Source: DAOOOW01 sp035387885 (GTDB taxonomy: Bacteria; Patescibacteriota; Patescibacteriia; UBA2196). Taken from it: DNA of 64,000 nt. Location: contig DAOOOW010000001.1 of NCBI GenBank assembly GCA_035387885.1, positions 48,173 to 112,172 on the forward strand, in the 5' to 3' direction. The notes beneath the pieces are model-generated. The model was not told the DNA's origin. It saw only the letters and a list, made by a program, of their open reading frames with translations, and searched no databases. The translations under genes were made by a program, and so were the position numbers. Shown here one piece after another: positions 31,336 to 38,451 of the stretch; the first letter of the stretch is position 1; every line of letters starts with the position of its first letter.

Positions 31336-32970
31336 TTATTTTAATTTTTTAATTAGATATGTTTGTCTTAATTCTGTGTAGCCAAGTTTTTTATAATATT
31401 CTCTGACACCAATGCCAGCAATGACAGCTATTTCTTGAAAACCATTTTTCTGGGCAATTTTTTCTGCCTCAATTAAAAGCTTTTTGCCCAAACCTTTGTG
31501 CTGACTTGATAATTTTATTTTACTACCAATGGGGGTCAGTTGTCCATAGGAATGCAGTTCACGAATAATAGCGATTTTATCCGCCTGCACTCCTAATGAT
31601 CCATTTTTTGCTCCGGCGGATAAATTTATACTTTTAGGCAAGCGTAATCTACAGAAGGCGTACAAAATTTTTCTATCTTCTGATTCCATACTCAAAAAAT
31701 ATTCTGTACCACCATTAGCGTTATATTTTTCTATAAACATTTTGGTTCCCATTTTTTGCCTTTTACCTTTTGCCTTTTGCCTTTCTATTTGGTGTCCTAC
31801 CTCCCTACATCTTATACATTTACATTCTACTTTCAATAAATGTCTGAGGTTAGTAATTTTGTTACCGGCCGCGATAGATTCTTCAGGAATATCGCGAATA
31901 ACTCGAATAATGCGCACATAATAAGGAATTATTTTTTTAATTTTTATCAAAAGCATGGTTAATTTCTTAGTAGTATAGGGTTTATATTGGCCTTTTTTCC
32001 ACCAATTATATAATTCAGCATATTCATTAACCACACAAGGATAAATTTTAATTTGATCTGGTTGAAAATTATAATCTGAAAAAAGTTTTTTAAACATTAA
32101 AAAATCTTTATCCGGATTAGAACCCGGCAAATTAAGCATTAAATGATAAGTAATTTTAAAACCTAAATCGCGTAGGATTTTAGTAGCTTTAATAGTTTCT
32201 TTCACACCATGCCCACGTTTATTTAATTTTAAAATCTGGTCATCAATATGTTGCACACCTAATTCCACCCGCGTGCAACCAAGTTCGCGCATGGCCCAAG
32301 CAGATTTTTCTGTAATATAATCTGGCCGAGTTTCCAAAGTTAAACCCACAATTCGATGTTTAGCTGTTTCGTTTTTCTTTTGTTCTGTATATAAATCGTC
32401 CCAAGTTATTTTATTAACAAGTTTTGATATTTTATTTTTTTTATAATTATTAGCAGCCAAAAAACAATTATAAACAAAACATAAGCGATATTTTTCTGGC
32501 AAATAGTCCCAAGTACCGCCCATAATAATTAATTCTATTTTATCAGTCTCGTGGCCGTTATTTTCCAAAGCTCTAATTCTTAAGGCCACTTGTTTAAAAG
32601 GATCAAATTGACACAAAACCGCGCGCATGACGGCTGGTTCATTGGAAAGATAACTTTTGGGCATGTTCTTTTCGGTTGGACAATACACACAATTGCCTGG
32701 ACATTTATATGGTTTGATTAAAACTGCCACCGGCGCCACACCAGAAAGTGTGCGAATGTGACGTTTTTTAAAAAGTTCTTCCAAATTTTTATCTGATTTT
32801 ATTTTTTTACTTTTTACTAATCCACGATATGCTTTTAACAGTTCTGCATTGGTTAATAAATTGGTTTTATTTTGCTTGGCAAATTTTCTTTTGAGCACAG
32901 CTAATTCGGCCTCATTTTTCGGAAGTTTAGTAAATATTTTTTTGATATTTTTGTTATACTCTTGAAACAT
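31336..32970 (-). CDS. Elp3-type radical SAM/GNAT tRNA-modifying enzyme
   Basis: The 544-residue protein has a radical SAM domain with cluster motif KCPGNCVYCPTE near residue 90, the VECKCIRCREVG segment near 390, and a C-terminal GNAT acetyltransferase domain (GLGKKLLIEAEKIAQKNGF). Elp3 starts carboxymethylation of wobble uridine in tRNA. Between the two domains a segment RQKAKGKRQKMG is encoded by a simple repeat of AAAAGGC-type units (31754-31784), apparently an in-frame expansion. Confidence 0.93.
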   Translation of the reverse strand: MFQEYNKNIKKIFTKLPKNEAELAVLKRKFAKQNKTNLLTNAELLKAYRGLVKSKKIKSDKNLEELFKKRHIRTLSGVAPVAVLIKPYKCPGNCVYCPTEKNMPKSYLSNEPAVMRAVLCQFDPFKQVALRIRALENNGHETDKIELIIMGGTWDYLPEKYRLCFVYNCFLAANNYKKNKISKLVNKITWDDLYTEQKKNETAKHRIVGLTLETRPDYITEKSAWAMRELGCTRVELGVQHIDDQILKLNKRGHGVKETIKATKILRDLGFKITYHLMLNLPGSNPDKDFLMFKKLFSDYNFQPDQIKIYPCVVNEYAELYNWWKKGQYKPYTTKKLTMLLIKIKKIIPYYVRIIRVIRDIPEESIAAGNKITNLRHLLKVECKCIRCREVGHQIERQKAKGKRQKMGTKMFIEKYNANGGTEYFLSMESEDRKILYAFCRLRLPKSINLSAGAKNGSLGVQADKIAIIRELHSYGQLTPIGSKIKLSSQHKGLGKKLLIEAEKIAQKNGFQEIAVIAGIGVREYYKKLGYTELRQTYLIKKLK

Positions 32971-32980
32971 AACCCATGTT

Positions 32981-33112
32981 TGTCATCCCGACCGCAGTCC
33001 CGAGGATACGGGACGTAGTGGAGGGATCTATATTTTTATTAATTTTAGATTCCCTGCCTACCGGACAGGCAGGCTCCATTCCTAACGACTAAAAAAGCCA
33101 GTCGGAATGACA
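32981..33112. repeat. Dispersed palindromic element bounded by TGTCAT...ATGACA
   Basis: Begins TGTCATCCCGACCGCAG and ends CGGAATGACA. Internal hairpins include GTCCCGAGGATACGGGAC and CCTGCCTACCGGACAGGCAGG, with the GAGGGATCT motif. It belongs to the same family as the element inside the methyltransferase gene (34080-34168). Confidence 0.8.
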
Positions 33113-33135
33113 AAAAAATATTTTTTAAAAAAACA

Positions 33136-33157
33136 GAGCGGAAATTTGTCTCCGCTC
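33136..33157 (-). terminator. Terminator of the 33428 gene
   Basis: Minus strand: GAGCGGA/TCCGCTC stem, then a run of T residues. Confidence 0.85.
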
Positions 33158-33227
33158 CAATATATTTCTCTATCACTTGAACCATATTTCTATTCCAATA
33201 AGGCCTAACAAAAATCTTTCTGATTTT

Positions 33228-33428
33228 TTATTTAAACGGAGGGCTTTGACGTATAGCTTCATCTACACCAATTTCAATTTTATGTTTTTGAGCCACGGCC
33301 TCATAAATACTTCTACACCGGCTACAATATTCTAAATGTTGTCTTAACTCTTTAAATTTAGAAGAAAATTTATTTCTAGATAAAACAAAAGACTCTATAA
33401 ACCTTTTTGAATAGACCTCCCATTTCAT
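33228..33428 (-). CDS. Small zinc-finger-like (anti-sigma-type) protein
   Basis: The 66-residue protein has an N-terminal basic helix and LRQHLEYCSRCRSIYEAV. The H-x3-C-x2-C arrangement matches the zinc-binding core of anti-sigma zf-HC2 domains. No membrane helix follows, unlike classical anti-sigma factors, so it would be soluble. AGGAGG precedes ATG 33428. It belongs to the accessory class with its own terminator. The partner is unknown. Confidence 0.6.
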   Translation of the reverse strand: MKWEVYSKRFIESFVLSRNKFSSKFKELRQHLEYCSRCRSIYEAVAQKHKIEIGVDEAIRQSPPFK

Positions 33429-33535
33429 CAGGGCCTCCTATATCTAAAGTAAATTTTGTTTACTCTAAAAATATCATGAAATTGTTTTTTTATCAAGTCC
33501 TTTATATTTTCTAGCAAGTGTGTTAAATTTGTTTT

Positions 33536-34360
33536 ATGAACCAAACTACTGCAGAAAATTTAATGAAAATTACCCAAGAATCCTATCAAAAAATTGCGTC
33601 TAGTTTTTCTGAAACCAGAAATTTTTCTTGGGTAGAAATTGATTTAGCCATTGAAAAATATTTGAAAAATAATTGCAAAATTTTAGATTTAGGTTGCGGT
33701 AATGGACGTCTGTTATTATCTCTAAAAAAATATTTAGAAAATTTTGATTATACTGGTGTGGATAGTTGCCTAGAGTTAATTAAAAAAGCACAATTATCTT
33801 TTGCTTCATCGCAATTATCACCTTTGTCATTCCCGCGAAAGCGGGAATCCAGAAACATTGCTTTTGAGCGTGGTGATATTTTAAACTTAACTAACTTTGC
33901 AGATAATTCCTTTGATTGTGTCTTTATGATCGCTAGTTTTAACCATGTTGCCAGTGTTGAACTACGCGAAAAATTATTATTAGATGTTAAAAGAGTCTTA
34001 AAACCAAATGGATTTTTAATTATGACCAACTGGAATTTGTGGAATGTGTATAACAAAAAATCAGTCTGGTCTTATATACTGTCATCCCGAGTGGAGTTCC
34101 AACGAAGTCTGGGCGGAACCGAGGGATCTCATATTTTTTCTGGATTCCCGATTAGATCGGGAATGACAATAAAAGATGTTCTCACTTTCTGGCAAAATCA
34201 ATCCCCTATTTATTATCACGCCTTCACCTTACGAGAATTAAAAAAACTTTTGCCAAAAACAAATTTTAAAATTTTAGCCAATTATTATGTTAAGGACGGT
34301 CAAAAATCTTTTTGGTTTAATGGTAAAAATATTTTAACTATTGGCCAAAAAATAATATAA
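33536..34360 (+). CDS. SAM-dependent methyltransferase with two in-frame palindromic insertions
   Basis: The 274-residue class I methyltransferase has motif I ILDLGCGNGRLL near residue 50, DYTGVDSC as motif II, and VLKPNGFLIMTNW as the later strand. Two segments foreign to the fold interrupt it. LSFPRKRESRN comes from palindrome ATTCCCGC/GCGGGAAT at 33829-33848. About 29 residues (from SSRVEFQRSLGG to RSGMT) come from a larger element at 34080-34168. Both keep the frame open, like Rickettsia-type palindromic elements inserted in genes. The substrate is unknown. The start is probably near-leaderless. Confidence 0.85.
   Translation: MNQTTAENLMKITQESYQKIASSFSETRNFSWVEIDLAIEKYLKNNCKILDLGCGNGRLLLSLKKYLENFDYTGVDSCLELIKKAQLSFASSQLSPLSFPRKRESRNIAFERGDILNLTNFADNSFDCVFMIASFNHVASVELREKLLLDVKRVLKPNGFLIMTNWNLWNVYNKKSVWSYILSSRVEFQRSLGGTEGSHIFSGFPIRSGMTIKDVLTFWQNQSPIYYHAFTLRELKKLLPKTNFKILANYYVKDGQKSFWFNGKNILTIGQKII
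33829..33848. repeat. Short palindrome ATTCCCGC-GAAA-GCGGGAAT inside CDS
   Basis: Perfect 8-base arms in the methyltransferase coding sequence, encoding FPRKRES-like residues, flanked by TGTC and CCAG as in typical dispersed copies. Confidence 0.85.
34080..34168. repeat. In-frame copy of the TGTCAT...ATGACA palindromic element
   Basis: Begins TGTCATCCCGAGTGGAG and ends GATCGGGAATGACA; contains GAGGGATCTCA as in the copy at 32981-33112. Confidence 0.85.
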
Positions 34361-34392
34361 ACTAATTGATTTATTTTACTATAAATAAAAAA

Positions 34393-34416
34393 CCCGCGGC
34401 GTAGTTCAACCGCGGG
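34393..34416 (-). terminator. Terminator of the 34750 gene
   Basis: Minus strand: CCCGCGG/CCGCGGG stem with a 10-base loop, then TTTTTTATT. Confidence 0.88.
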
Positions 34417-34423
34417 AATTTTT

Positions 34424-34750
34424 CTACCAAAGACACTTCTCAGTGTCTTTGGAAGGAGGAACTGCTTCGAGAGGTATGACTACCTCTCGAATCTCTCTGG
34501 GGCCTTCAACCCCAGAGGAGAGTATGTGCAACGCAAGCGAAACGGTTGCGTTGCACATACTTAGTGGTTTAATTACCAAAACTTTTTTTTCTCCGTCACA
34601 ACTGACGGAGAAAAAATTTTTTGTCTCCTCCTCTTCTGTCGCGAGGAGGAATATTACAACCTGGGCCACCCACTTGAGGCCCTCAGAGTAAGGGGGCTTG
34701 CCGCCCTCCTCTCTGAATCGAGCAACCATTTCGCGTGCTGCCTGAATCAT
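34424..34750 (-). CDS. Unknown ORF built from consecutive perfect inverted repeats
   Basis: A 108-codon ORF after AAGGAG (start 34750), encoding MIQAAREMVARFREEGGKP... with acidic and hydrophobic stretches; no family recognised. Its sequence is a chain of hairpins. Examples on the plus strand are CCAAAGACACT/AGTGTCTTTGG (34427-34453), a CGAGAGGTA/TACCTCTCG pair (about 34467-34488), a 15-base repeat AGTATGTGCAACGCA with its complement (34519-34561), and TTTTTTCTCCGTCA/TGACGGAGAAAAAA (34583-34614). It is preceded by leader copy A and followed by a terminator. It may encode a protein, a structured RNA, or both. Confidence 0.5.
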   Translation of the reverse strand: MIQAAREMVARFREEGGKPPYSEGLKWVAQVVIFLLATEEEETKNFFSVSCDGEKKVLVIKPLSMCNATVSLALHILSSGVEGPREIREVVIPLEAVPPSKDTEKCLW

Positions 34751-34783
34751 GCTATTTCTCCTTTTTTCTCCCACCAGCCCCAT

Positions 34784-34871
34784 GCCAGTAGGCTACTGCC
34801 TTAAAGTTATCGAGCAAATAAGACCAAAAGATTTTATCCGCTCTTAGTTTTTAAGGCATAAGTCTACTGGC
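34784..34871 (-). ncRNA. 88-nt structured leader RNA, copy A
   Basis: Leader of the 34750 gene. Outer stem GCCAGTAG.../...CTACTGGC, then GCCTTAAA/TTTAAGGC, and an inner hairpin GAGC...GCTC. It is identical over all 88 bases to copy C (56537-56624). It resembles no riboswitch class I know. The 3' flank GGGGCTGGTGGG also resembles that of copy C. Confidence 0.75.
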
Positions 34872-35006
34872 AAATAAATTTTAAAGGTGCTCTTTTTATT
34901 TAAATTAATTATCAAAATTTTTACTGCTTTATCTAACACTATAATTATCACATTTTTATCAAAAAGTGTCATTTCTGTCGACAAAATTATTAACTTGCTA
35001 TTTTAT

Positions 35007-35035
35007 TTTGCTTATATTATAATAAAAATGAATAA
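35007..35035 (+). promoter_or_regulatory. Promoter of the first trmB gene
   Basis: -35 TTGCTA near 34995-35000, 17-base spacer, -10 TATAAT at about 35018-35023. Palindromes TGTCGACA (about 34977-34984) and a longer TTTTTTGTCGAAA/TTTCGACAAAAAA (about 35038-35063) flank it. Confidence 0.6.
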
Positions 35036-35037
35036 AT

Positions 35038-35063
35038 TTTTTGTCGAAATTTTCGACAAAAAA
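35038..35063. promoter_or_regulatory. Operator-like palindrome upstream of trmB
   Basis: TTTTTTGTCGAAA followed directly by its complement TTTCGACAAAAAA, between the promoter and the ATG. A TGTCGACA half-copy lies on the other side of the promoter. Probable autoregulatory site for the TrmB-type protein encoded next. Confidence 0.6.
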
Positions 35064-35081
35064 CCCTAAAAACTAAAATTT

Positions 35082-35825
35082 ATGTTAGATAAAAAACTTA
35101 TCCACACCCTTATTAAAATTGGTTTAAATGAAAAAGAAGCCGAAATCTATCTGTCCTCTTTAGCTTTAGGTCCTAGCACAGTCGCTAAAATTAGCCAATC
35201 CTCTCAAATAAAACGCACTACTGTGTATTCAGTAATTGAATCTCTAAAAGAAAAAGGGCTAATGTCTATCCAATTAAAAGGTTTCAAACAATTCTATGTG
35301 GCTGAAAAACCAGATAAATTAGCAGATTTTTTAGAAGAAAGAAAAAAAACCCTTAAAAACGCTCTACCACAATTCGAATCTCTATATCAAATGAAAGGCA
35401 TAGAAAGCGTTATTAAGCATTATGAAGGTCTAAACAACATTAAAAGCTTATACAACAGCGTTTTAGCTGATTTAAAATTTAAAGATGATTATTTAACCAT
35501 CTCTGATACTAAACGTTGGCTAGCTCAAGATGAAGAATTTTTTAATGATTTTATTAAAAAAAGAGCTAAACACAGAGCCAGAGTTCGTTTGCTTTTACAA
35601 GACAATGAAGTGGCTCAAAACTTTAAACAATTTCAAAGAAACTATGGTATTGAAGTCAAAATATTGCCTATGGACACAGAGTTAAACACTAATTTGCTGG
35701 TTGTTCCTAAACAACTAATTATTCAGCAATTAACCATACCCTATGAAGCTGTGGCTATAGAAAATCAAAATATAATTAATATGGGCAAGCAACTGTTTGA
35801 AATTATTTGGTCAACCTGCAAATAA
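35082..35825 (+). CDS. TrmB-family transcriptional regulator
   Basis: The 247-residue protein has an N-terminal winged helix of TrmB type (LIKIGLNEKEAEIYLSSLALG; SQIKRTTVYSVIESLKEKGLM), a coiled-coil linker (about residues 80-105) and a C-terminal effector region (IKHYEGLNNIKSLYNSVL). TrmB proteins often sense sugars, but in Patescibacteria they are numerous and mostly uncharacterised. Promoter and palindromes immediately upstream suggest autoregulation. The same intergenic region also drives the leader and gene at 34750. Confidence 0.85.
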   Translation: MLDKKLIHTLIKIGLNEKEAEIYLSSLALGPSTVAKISQSSQIKRTTVYSVIESLKEKGLMSIQLKGFKQFYVAEKPDKLADFLEERKKTLKNALPQFESLYQMKGIESVIKHYEGLNNIKSLYNSVLADLKFKDDYLTISDTKRWLAQDEEFFNDFIKKRAKHRARVRLLLQDNEVAQNFKQFQRNYGIEVKILPMDTELNTNLLVVPKQLIIQQLTIPYEAVAIENQNIINMGKQLFEIIWSTCK

Positions 35826-35829
35826 AAAA

Positions 35830-35851
35830 GCCGAGATGTTGCCACCTCGGC
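35830..35851 (-). terminator. Terminator between trmB and the 36454 gene
   Basis: GCCGAG/CTCGGC stem; on the minus strand it is followed by TTTTTTATT, and it also lies right after trmB on the plus strand. Confidence 0.8.
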
Positions 35852-35872
35852 CGTACTGCTGACTCGTCATCA

Positions 35873-36454
35873 TTAGAATGTGTGTTTCAACGCTGCCATG
35901 AATAACGGCGTTTTTTTATCTAGGTTATAGGTTGCCGACAAAATAATTTTTTCATTACCACAAGGCAAAGAATAATTTATCGTCGGCATATGCGCTGGTT
36001 TTTCATCCAGGTAGTGCAACACAGAGAAACCTGCACCAAAATTACCAGCTACAACATCCACAGAATGATATGCAAAACAGAAATTCGCCTTCCAAGTCGG
36101 TTTCAATACTTCACCAGCCATTACACCAAACCAGCTGGTGAACGTTACAAACTTGGCAAAGTTTGGGGTGTAACCGACAAATGGCCCAGCCCAGACCGTT
36201 TTATAATAGACCCCAAAGCTAGGACCTACTGAAATCCCTGAGGGCAGATTTTTTAAAAAAATAAATTGCCCCAAGGTGCTGTTGAACTCGGCCATTAAAA
36301 GTATACTTTTTGCCGAATCAAGAACAGTTACTGCTCCACCCAGGCCAGAGCTAAGAGCGCTTTGGCCAGATGAAACTTTTATGTCAGTGACTTTTTGGGC
36401 CATCACCATGGTGGCAACGGCCAATACCAGCATCGCGATCATCATCTTTTCCAT
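35873..36454 (-). CDS. Exported protein, possible beta-barrel, unknown family
   Basis: The 193-residue protein begins with a signal peptide (MMIAMLVLAVATMVMA-Q). An alternating hydrophobic/polar chain with repeated glycine turns follows, ending in AALKHTF. A terminal aromatic residue and such strands are typical of outer-membrane barrels, which Patescibacteria are not expected to have. ATG 36454 follows GAGGTGG; upstream residues in frame would be leader RNA. It has leader copy B and a promoter at 36736-36763. It may be a secreted beta protein or a horizontally acquired gene. Confidence 0.55.
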   Translation of the reverse strand: MEKMMIAMLVLAVATMVMAQKVTDIKVSSGQSALSSGLGGAVTVLDSAKSILLMAEFNSTLGQFIFLKNLPSGISVGPSFGVYYKTVWAGPFVGYTPNFAKFVTFTSWFGVMAGEVLKPTWKANFCFAYHSVDVVAGNFGAGFSVLHYLDEKPAHMPTINYSLPCGNEKIILSATYNLDKKTPLFMAALKHTF

Positions 36455-36493
36455 AACCACCTCGTATTTTAGTGAATACTCCTGCCGGACTTT

Positions 36494-36581
36494 CCAGCAG
36501 AATAGTGCCTTAATTATTGTCAAACGATCAAAAGCAATCATACTTTGGTCGTTCTTAGTTTTTAAGGCATAAGTCTGCTGG
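36494..36581 (-). ncRNA. 88-nt structured leader RNA, copy B (diverged)
   Basis: Same length and conserved 5' part (AGACTTATGCCTTAAAAACT) as copies A and C, with outer stem CCAGCAGA/TCTGCTGG. The inner hairpin is different in sequence but again paired (AACGA...TCGTT plus CAAAG/CTTTTG in place of GAGC...GCTC), so structure appears conserved. Confidence 0.75.
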
Positions 36582-36628
36582 AAATAAATTTTTAAAGTGC
36601 TGTATATCTTTTTATTTGCCATTCAAAA

Positions 36629-36652
36629 ACTCTTCCTTGTTGTGAGAAGAGT
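36629..36652 (-). terminator. Attenuator-like terminator in the 36454 leader
   Basis: Minus strand: ACTCTTC/GAAGAGT hairpin then TTTTTG, about 50 bases before leader copy B. Upstream GAGAATGAGAAGAG (about 36714-36727) can pair with the CTCTTCTC of the terminator stem, giving an alternative fold. Confidence 0.6.
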
Positions 36653-36735
36653 TGAGAGTTATAAATCTAATATCTGGTGCTTTTGAGGAAATTAATCCTC
36701 TTGGCACTTTTTCTCTCTTCTCATTCTCTATTACT

Positions 36736-36763
36736 AGAATAGCATTTTAAAGGTATTTGTCAA
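36736..36763 (-). promoter_or_regulatory. Promoter of the 36454 gene
   Basis: Minus strand -35 TTGACA (36763-36758), 16-base spacer, -10 TATTCT (36741-36736). Confidence 0.75.
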
Positions 36764-36845
36764 TAATTATGCCACATTTAAAAATGTTCTAATGGCTTAA
36801 GTTAGGCAATAATACCTTATTTAATAAGACATGTTGTCAGAATTA

Positions 36846-36874
36846 TTGACACATTTAAGAAAATTTGCTATACT
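36846..36874 (+). promoter_or_regulatory. Promoter of the second trmB gene, leaderless layout
   Basis: TTGACA (36846-36851), 17-base spacer, TATACT (36869-36874). The ATG at 36881 is at the expected transcription start, so the mRNA is probably leaderless. Confidence 0.8.
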
Positions 36875-36880
36875 TTATAT

Positions 36881-37612
36881 ATGGAAATAGAAGAAAAATT
36901 ATTAGTTGATTTGGGGCTTTCCCCAACCGAAAGCAGAGTGTACCTAGCTGTTTTAGAGTTAAATAGCAGTACAGTCTTAAACATTGCCAAAAAAGCAGGC
37001 ATCAAAAGACCAACCTGCTATTTAAATTTGGATAATTTAGTAATCAAAGGCTATGTCACGAGAATTGAAAAACACAGTACCACTTTGTATACAGCAGAAA
37101 AACCAAGTTTTATTTTAAATAAATATAAGGAAAAAATAGAAAACTTTAAAGATTTACTGCCTTTTTATGAAGCGAAATTTAATCGCGGTCCCAAGCCAAA
37201 GATTAGATATTATGAGGGTAAAGAAGAAATTTGGAATATTTATACAAAAATCATTTTTCCCTCTGAAGAACTGTATTTTTTTGGCACCGACATACAAAAA
37301 ATAGAGAAAAACTTTCCCAACCTGCTTGATTATTGGTTAAAGAAATTTTCTTCTAAAAATAAAAAAATGATGGAAATTGTTTCTTTTAATGAAGCCGGCT
37401 TTAAATACATGACCAAATATAAAAAAAATCACCTCATAAAAATTATGCCAGCCAATCTGCCGGTTTTTGCTGATTCGGTTATTACAGAAAATAAAATTTT
37501 TATTATTTCTCTGAAAAATCTTTTTGGGGTTTTGATTGAATCAGAAGACTTGGCCAAGACTTATAAAAATTTTTTCTTACTGGCTTGGCAAGCGGCTAAA
37601 AAAATGAAATAA
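36881..37612 (+). CDS. TrmB-family transcriptional regulator
   Basis: The 243-residue protein has a TrmB winged helix (LLVDLGLSPTESRVYLAVLEL; KKAGIKRPTCYLNLDNLVIKGY), a linker helix and an effector domain (PKIRYYEGKEEIWNIYTKI). It is related to the regulators at 35082 and 60465. No Shine-Dalgarno sequence is possible, because the promoter puts transcription start at the ATG. It borders the palindrome-rich region 37613-38300, which it might bind. Confidence 0.85.
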   Translation: MEIEEKLLVDLGLSPTESRVYLAVLELNSSTVLNIAKKAGIKRPTCYLNLDNLVIKGYVTRIEKHSTTLYTAEKPSFILNKYKEKIENFKDLLPFYEAKFNRGPKPKIRYYEGKEEIWNIYTKIIFPSEELYFFGTDIQKIEKNFPNLLDYWLKKFSSKNKKMMEIVSFNEAGFKYMTKYKKNHLIKIMPANLPVFADSVITENKIFIISLKNLFGVLIESEDLAKTYKNFFLLAWQAAKKMK

Positions 37613-37617
37613 ATTTT

Positions 37618-37633
37618 TGTTCCATATAGAACA
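37618..37633. promoter_or_regulatory. parS-like site 1
   Basis: TGTTCCATATAGAACA, a 16-base palindrome differing in the centre from the common parS variant TGTTCCACGTGGAACA. Confidence 0.6.
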
Positions 37634-37687
37634 TTTAAAATAAAGTTTTCCACCAAAAATCTCTATTTAAGGCACTTTTCCACAAAT

Positions 37688-37707
37688 TGTCTACACTAGT
37701 GTAGACA
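37688..37707. promoter_or_regulatory. Palindrome TGTCTACACTAGTGTAGACA
   Basis: Perfect 20-base palindrome. Related imperfect copies lie at 37809-37828 and 38231-38250 (right half TCTAGACA). Probable protein-binding sites; protein unknown. Confidence 0.65.
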
Positions 37708-37738
37708 ATTTTTATTTTAGCAAAAATAAGCCTTTAAA

Positions 37739-37754
37739 TGTTCCATGTAGAACA
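37739..37754. promoter_or_regulatory. parS-like site 2
   Basis: TGTTCCATGTAGAACA, within a 41-base direct repeat shared with site 1. Confidence 0.62.
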
Positions 37755-37972
37755 TTTAAAATAAAGTTTTCCACCAAAATGGCTTTTTTTTACCACTTAT
37801 ACACATTTTGTCTACACACGTCTAGACATTTTATTAATTTTCACTCAATCACAACCAGTTTTTACTCTTGTCAGCTAGTTCTTTTTTTTTAAGATAATAT
37901 TATTTAAAAAAATAAAGTTTACCCATCGGGGTTTAATTTTATTGTTAAATAATTGCAGTATGATAAACATTT

Positions 37973-37988
37973 TGTTCCATGTAGAACA
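37973..37988. promoter_or_regulatory. parS-like site 3
   Basis: TGTTCCATGTAGAACA, identical to site 2 but without the downstream part of the direct repeat. Confidence 0.62.
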
Positions 37989-38285
37989 ATTTTAATTATT
38001 TTGGCAGATATTTATTCTAAATTAGGCATTTTCATAAAAATTGAATTTTTATGAAAAAATGCCTTTTTTTAGTCTTTTTGTTTATTATTAGCCAAAATCA
38101 CCATTTTTCCAAAAAAAATTGAATTTTTATGAAAAAAGAGTGTTTTTTACTTAAATTAGCCATTTTAGTCATTTTTCCAAAAAAATCCATCGTTTGACAA
38201 AATTAAATAAATATTTTTTTATTTAAAAAATGTCTACACAGGTCTAGACATTTTATTTTTTAATATTTTTTATCTAAAATTTTTT

Positions 38286-38308
38286 AAACCACCAACAAGT
38301 GGTGGTTT
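38286..38308 (-). terminator. Terminator of the tRNA-Arg/tRNA-Ala pair
   Basis: AAACCACC/GGTGGTTT hairpin downstream of tRNA-Ala on the minus strand, followed by an A/T-rich run. Confidence 0.75.
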
Positions 38309-38342
38309 AAAATAAAAAATAATTATTTATAATCAACTTTGG

Positions 38343-38413
38343 TGGACTTAGGCAGAATTGAACTGCCGTCTCCGCAATGCGAATGCGATGTATTACCACT
38401 ATACGATAAGCCC
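38343..38413 (-). tRNA. tRNA-Ala (anticodon CGC)
   Basis: Minus strand: acceptor GGGCTTA/TAAGTCC with the G3-U70 pair that identifies tRNA-Ala; anticodon loop TTCGCAT with CGC (38379-38381). Reads the rare GCG codon. Confidence 0.9.
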
Positions 38414-38451
38414 GGTTTAATAAAATTGTTGGAAAATTAACTCTAAAAAAT

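Larger units (their letters stand above)
37613..38342. repeat. Non-coding palindrome-rich region with parS-like sites
   Basis: About 700 bases without a gene. It contains three parS-like 16-mers (37618, 37739, 37973), two of them inside 41-base direct repeats (37618-37658 and 37739-37779). It also has three copies of TGTCTACAC-NN-GTCTAGACA-type palindromes (37688, 37809, 38231), a DnaA-box-like TTATACACA (37797-37805), AT-rich inverted repeats (about 38028-38065, 38101-38135) and a terminator at 38286-38308. Confidence 0.75.

Noticed and set aside
34443..34691. Plus-strand ORF of 82 codons opposite the hairpin-chain ORF
   Set aside because: It exists because the sequence is palindromic; it has no ribosome-binding site, and leader and terminator favour the minus strand.
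34887..35069. Hydrophobic 60-codon plus-strand ORF before trmB
   Set aside because: It overlaps the trmB promoter and operator palindromes and has no ribosome-binding site; the apparent helix comes from AT-rich DNA.
37613..38342. CRISPR array in the repeat-rich region right of trmB
   Set aside because: Repeats are palindromic 16- and 20-mers at irregular spacing with only two long direct repeats; no regular spacers and no cas genes in the window.
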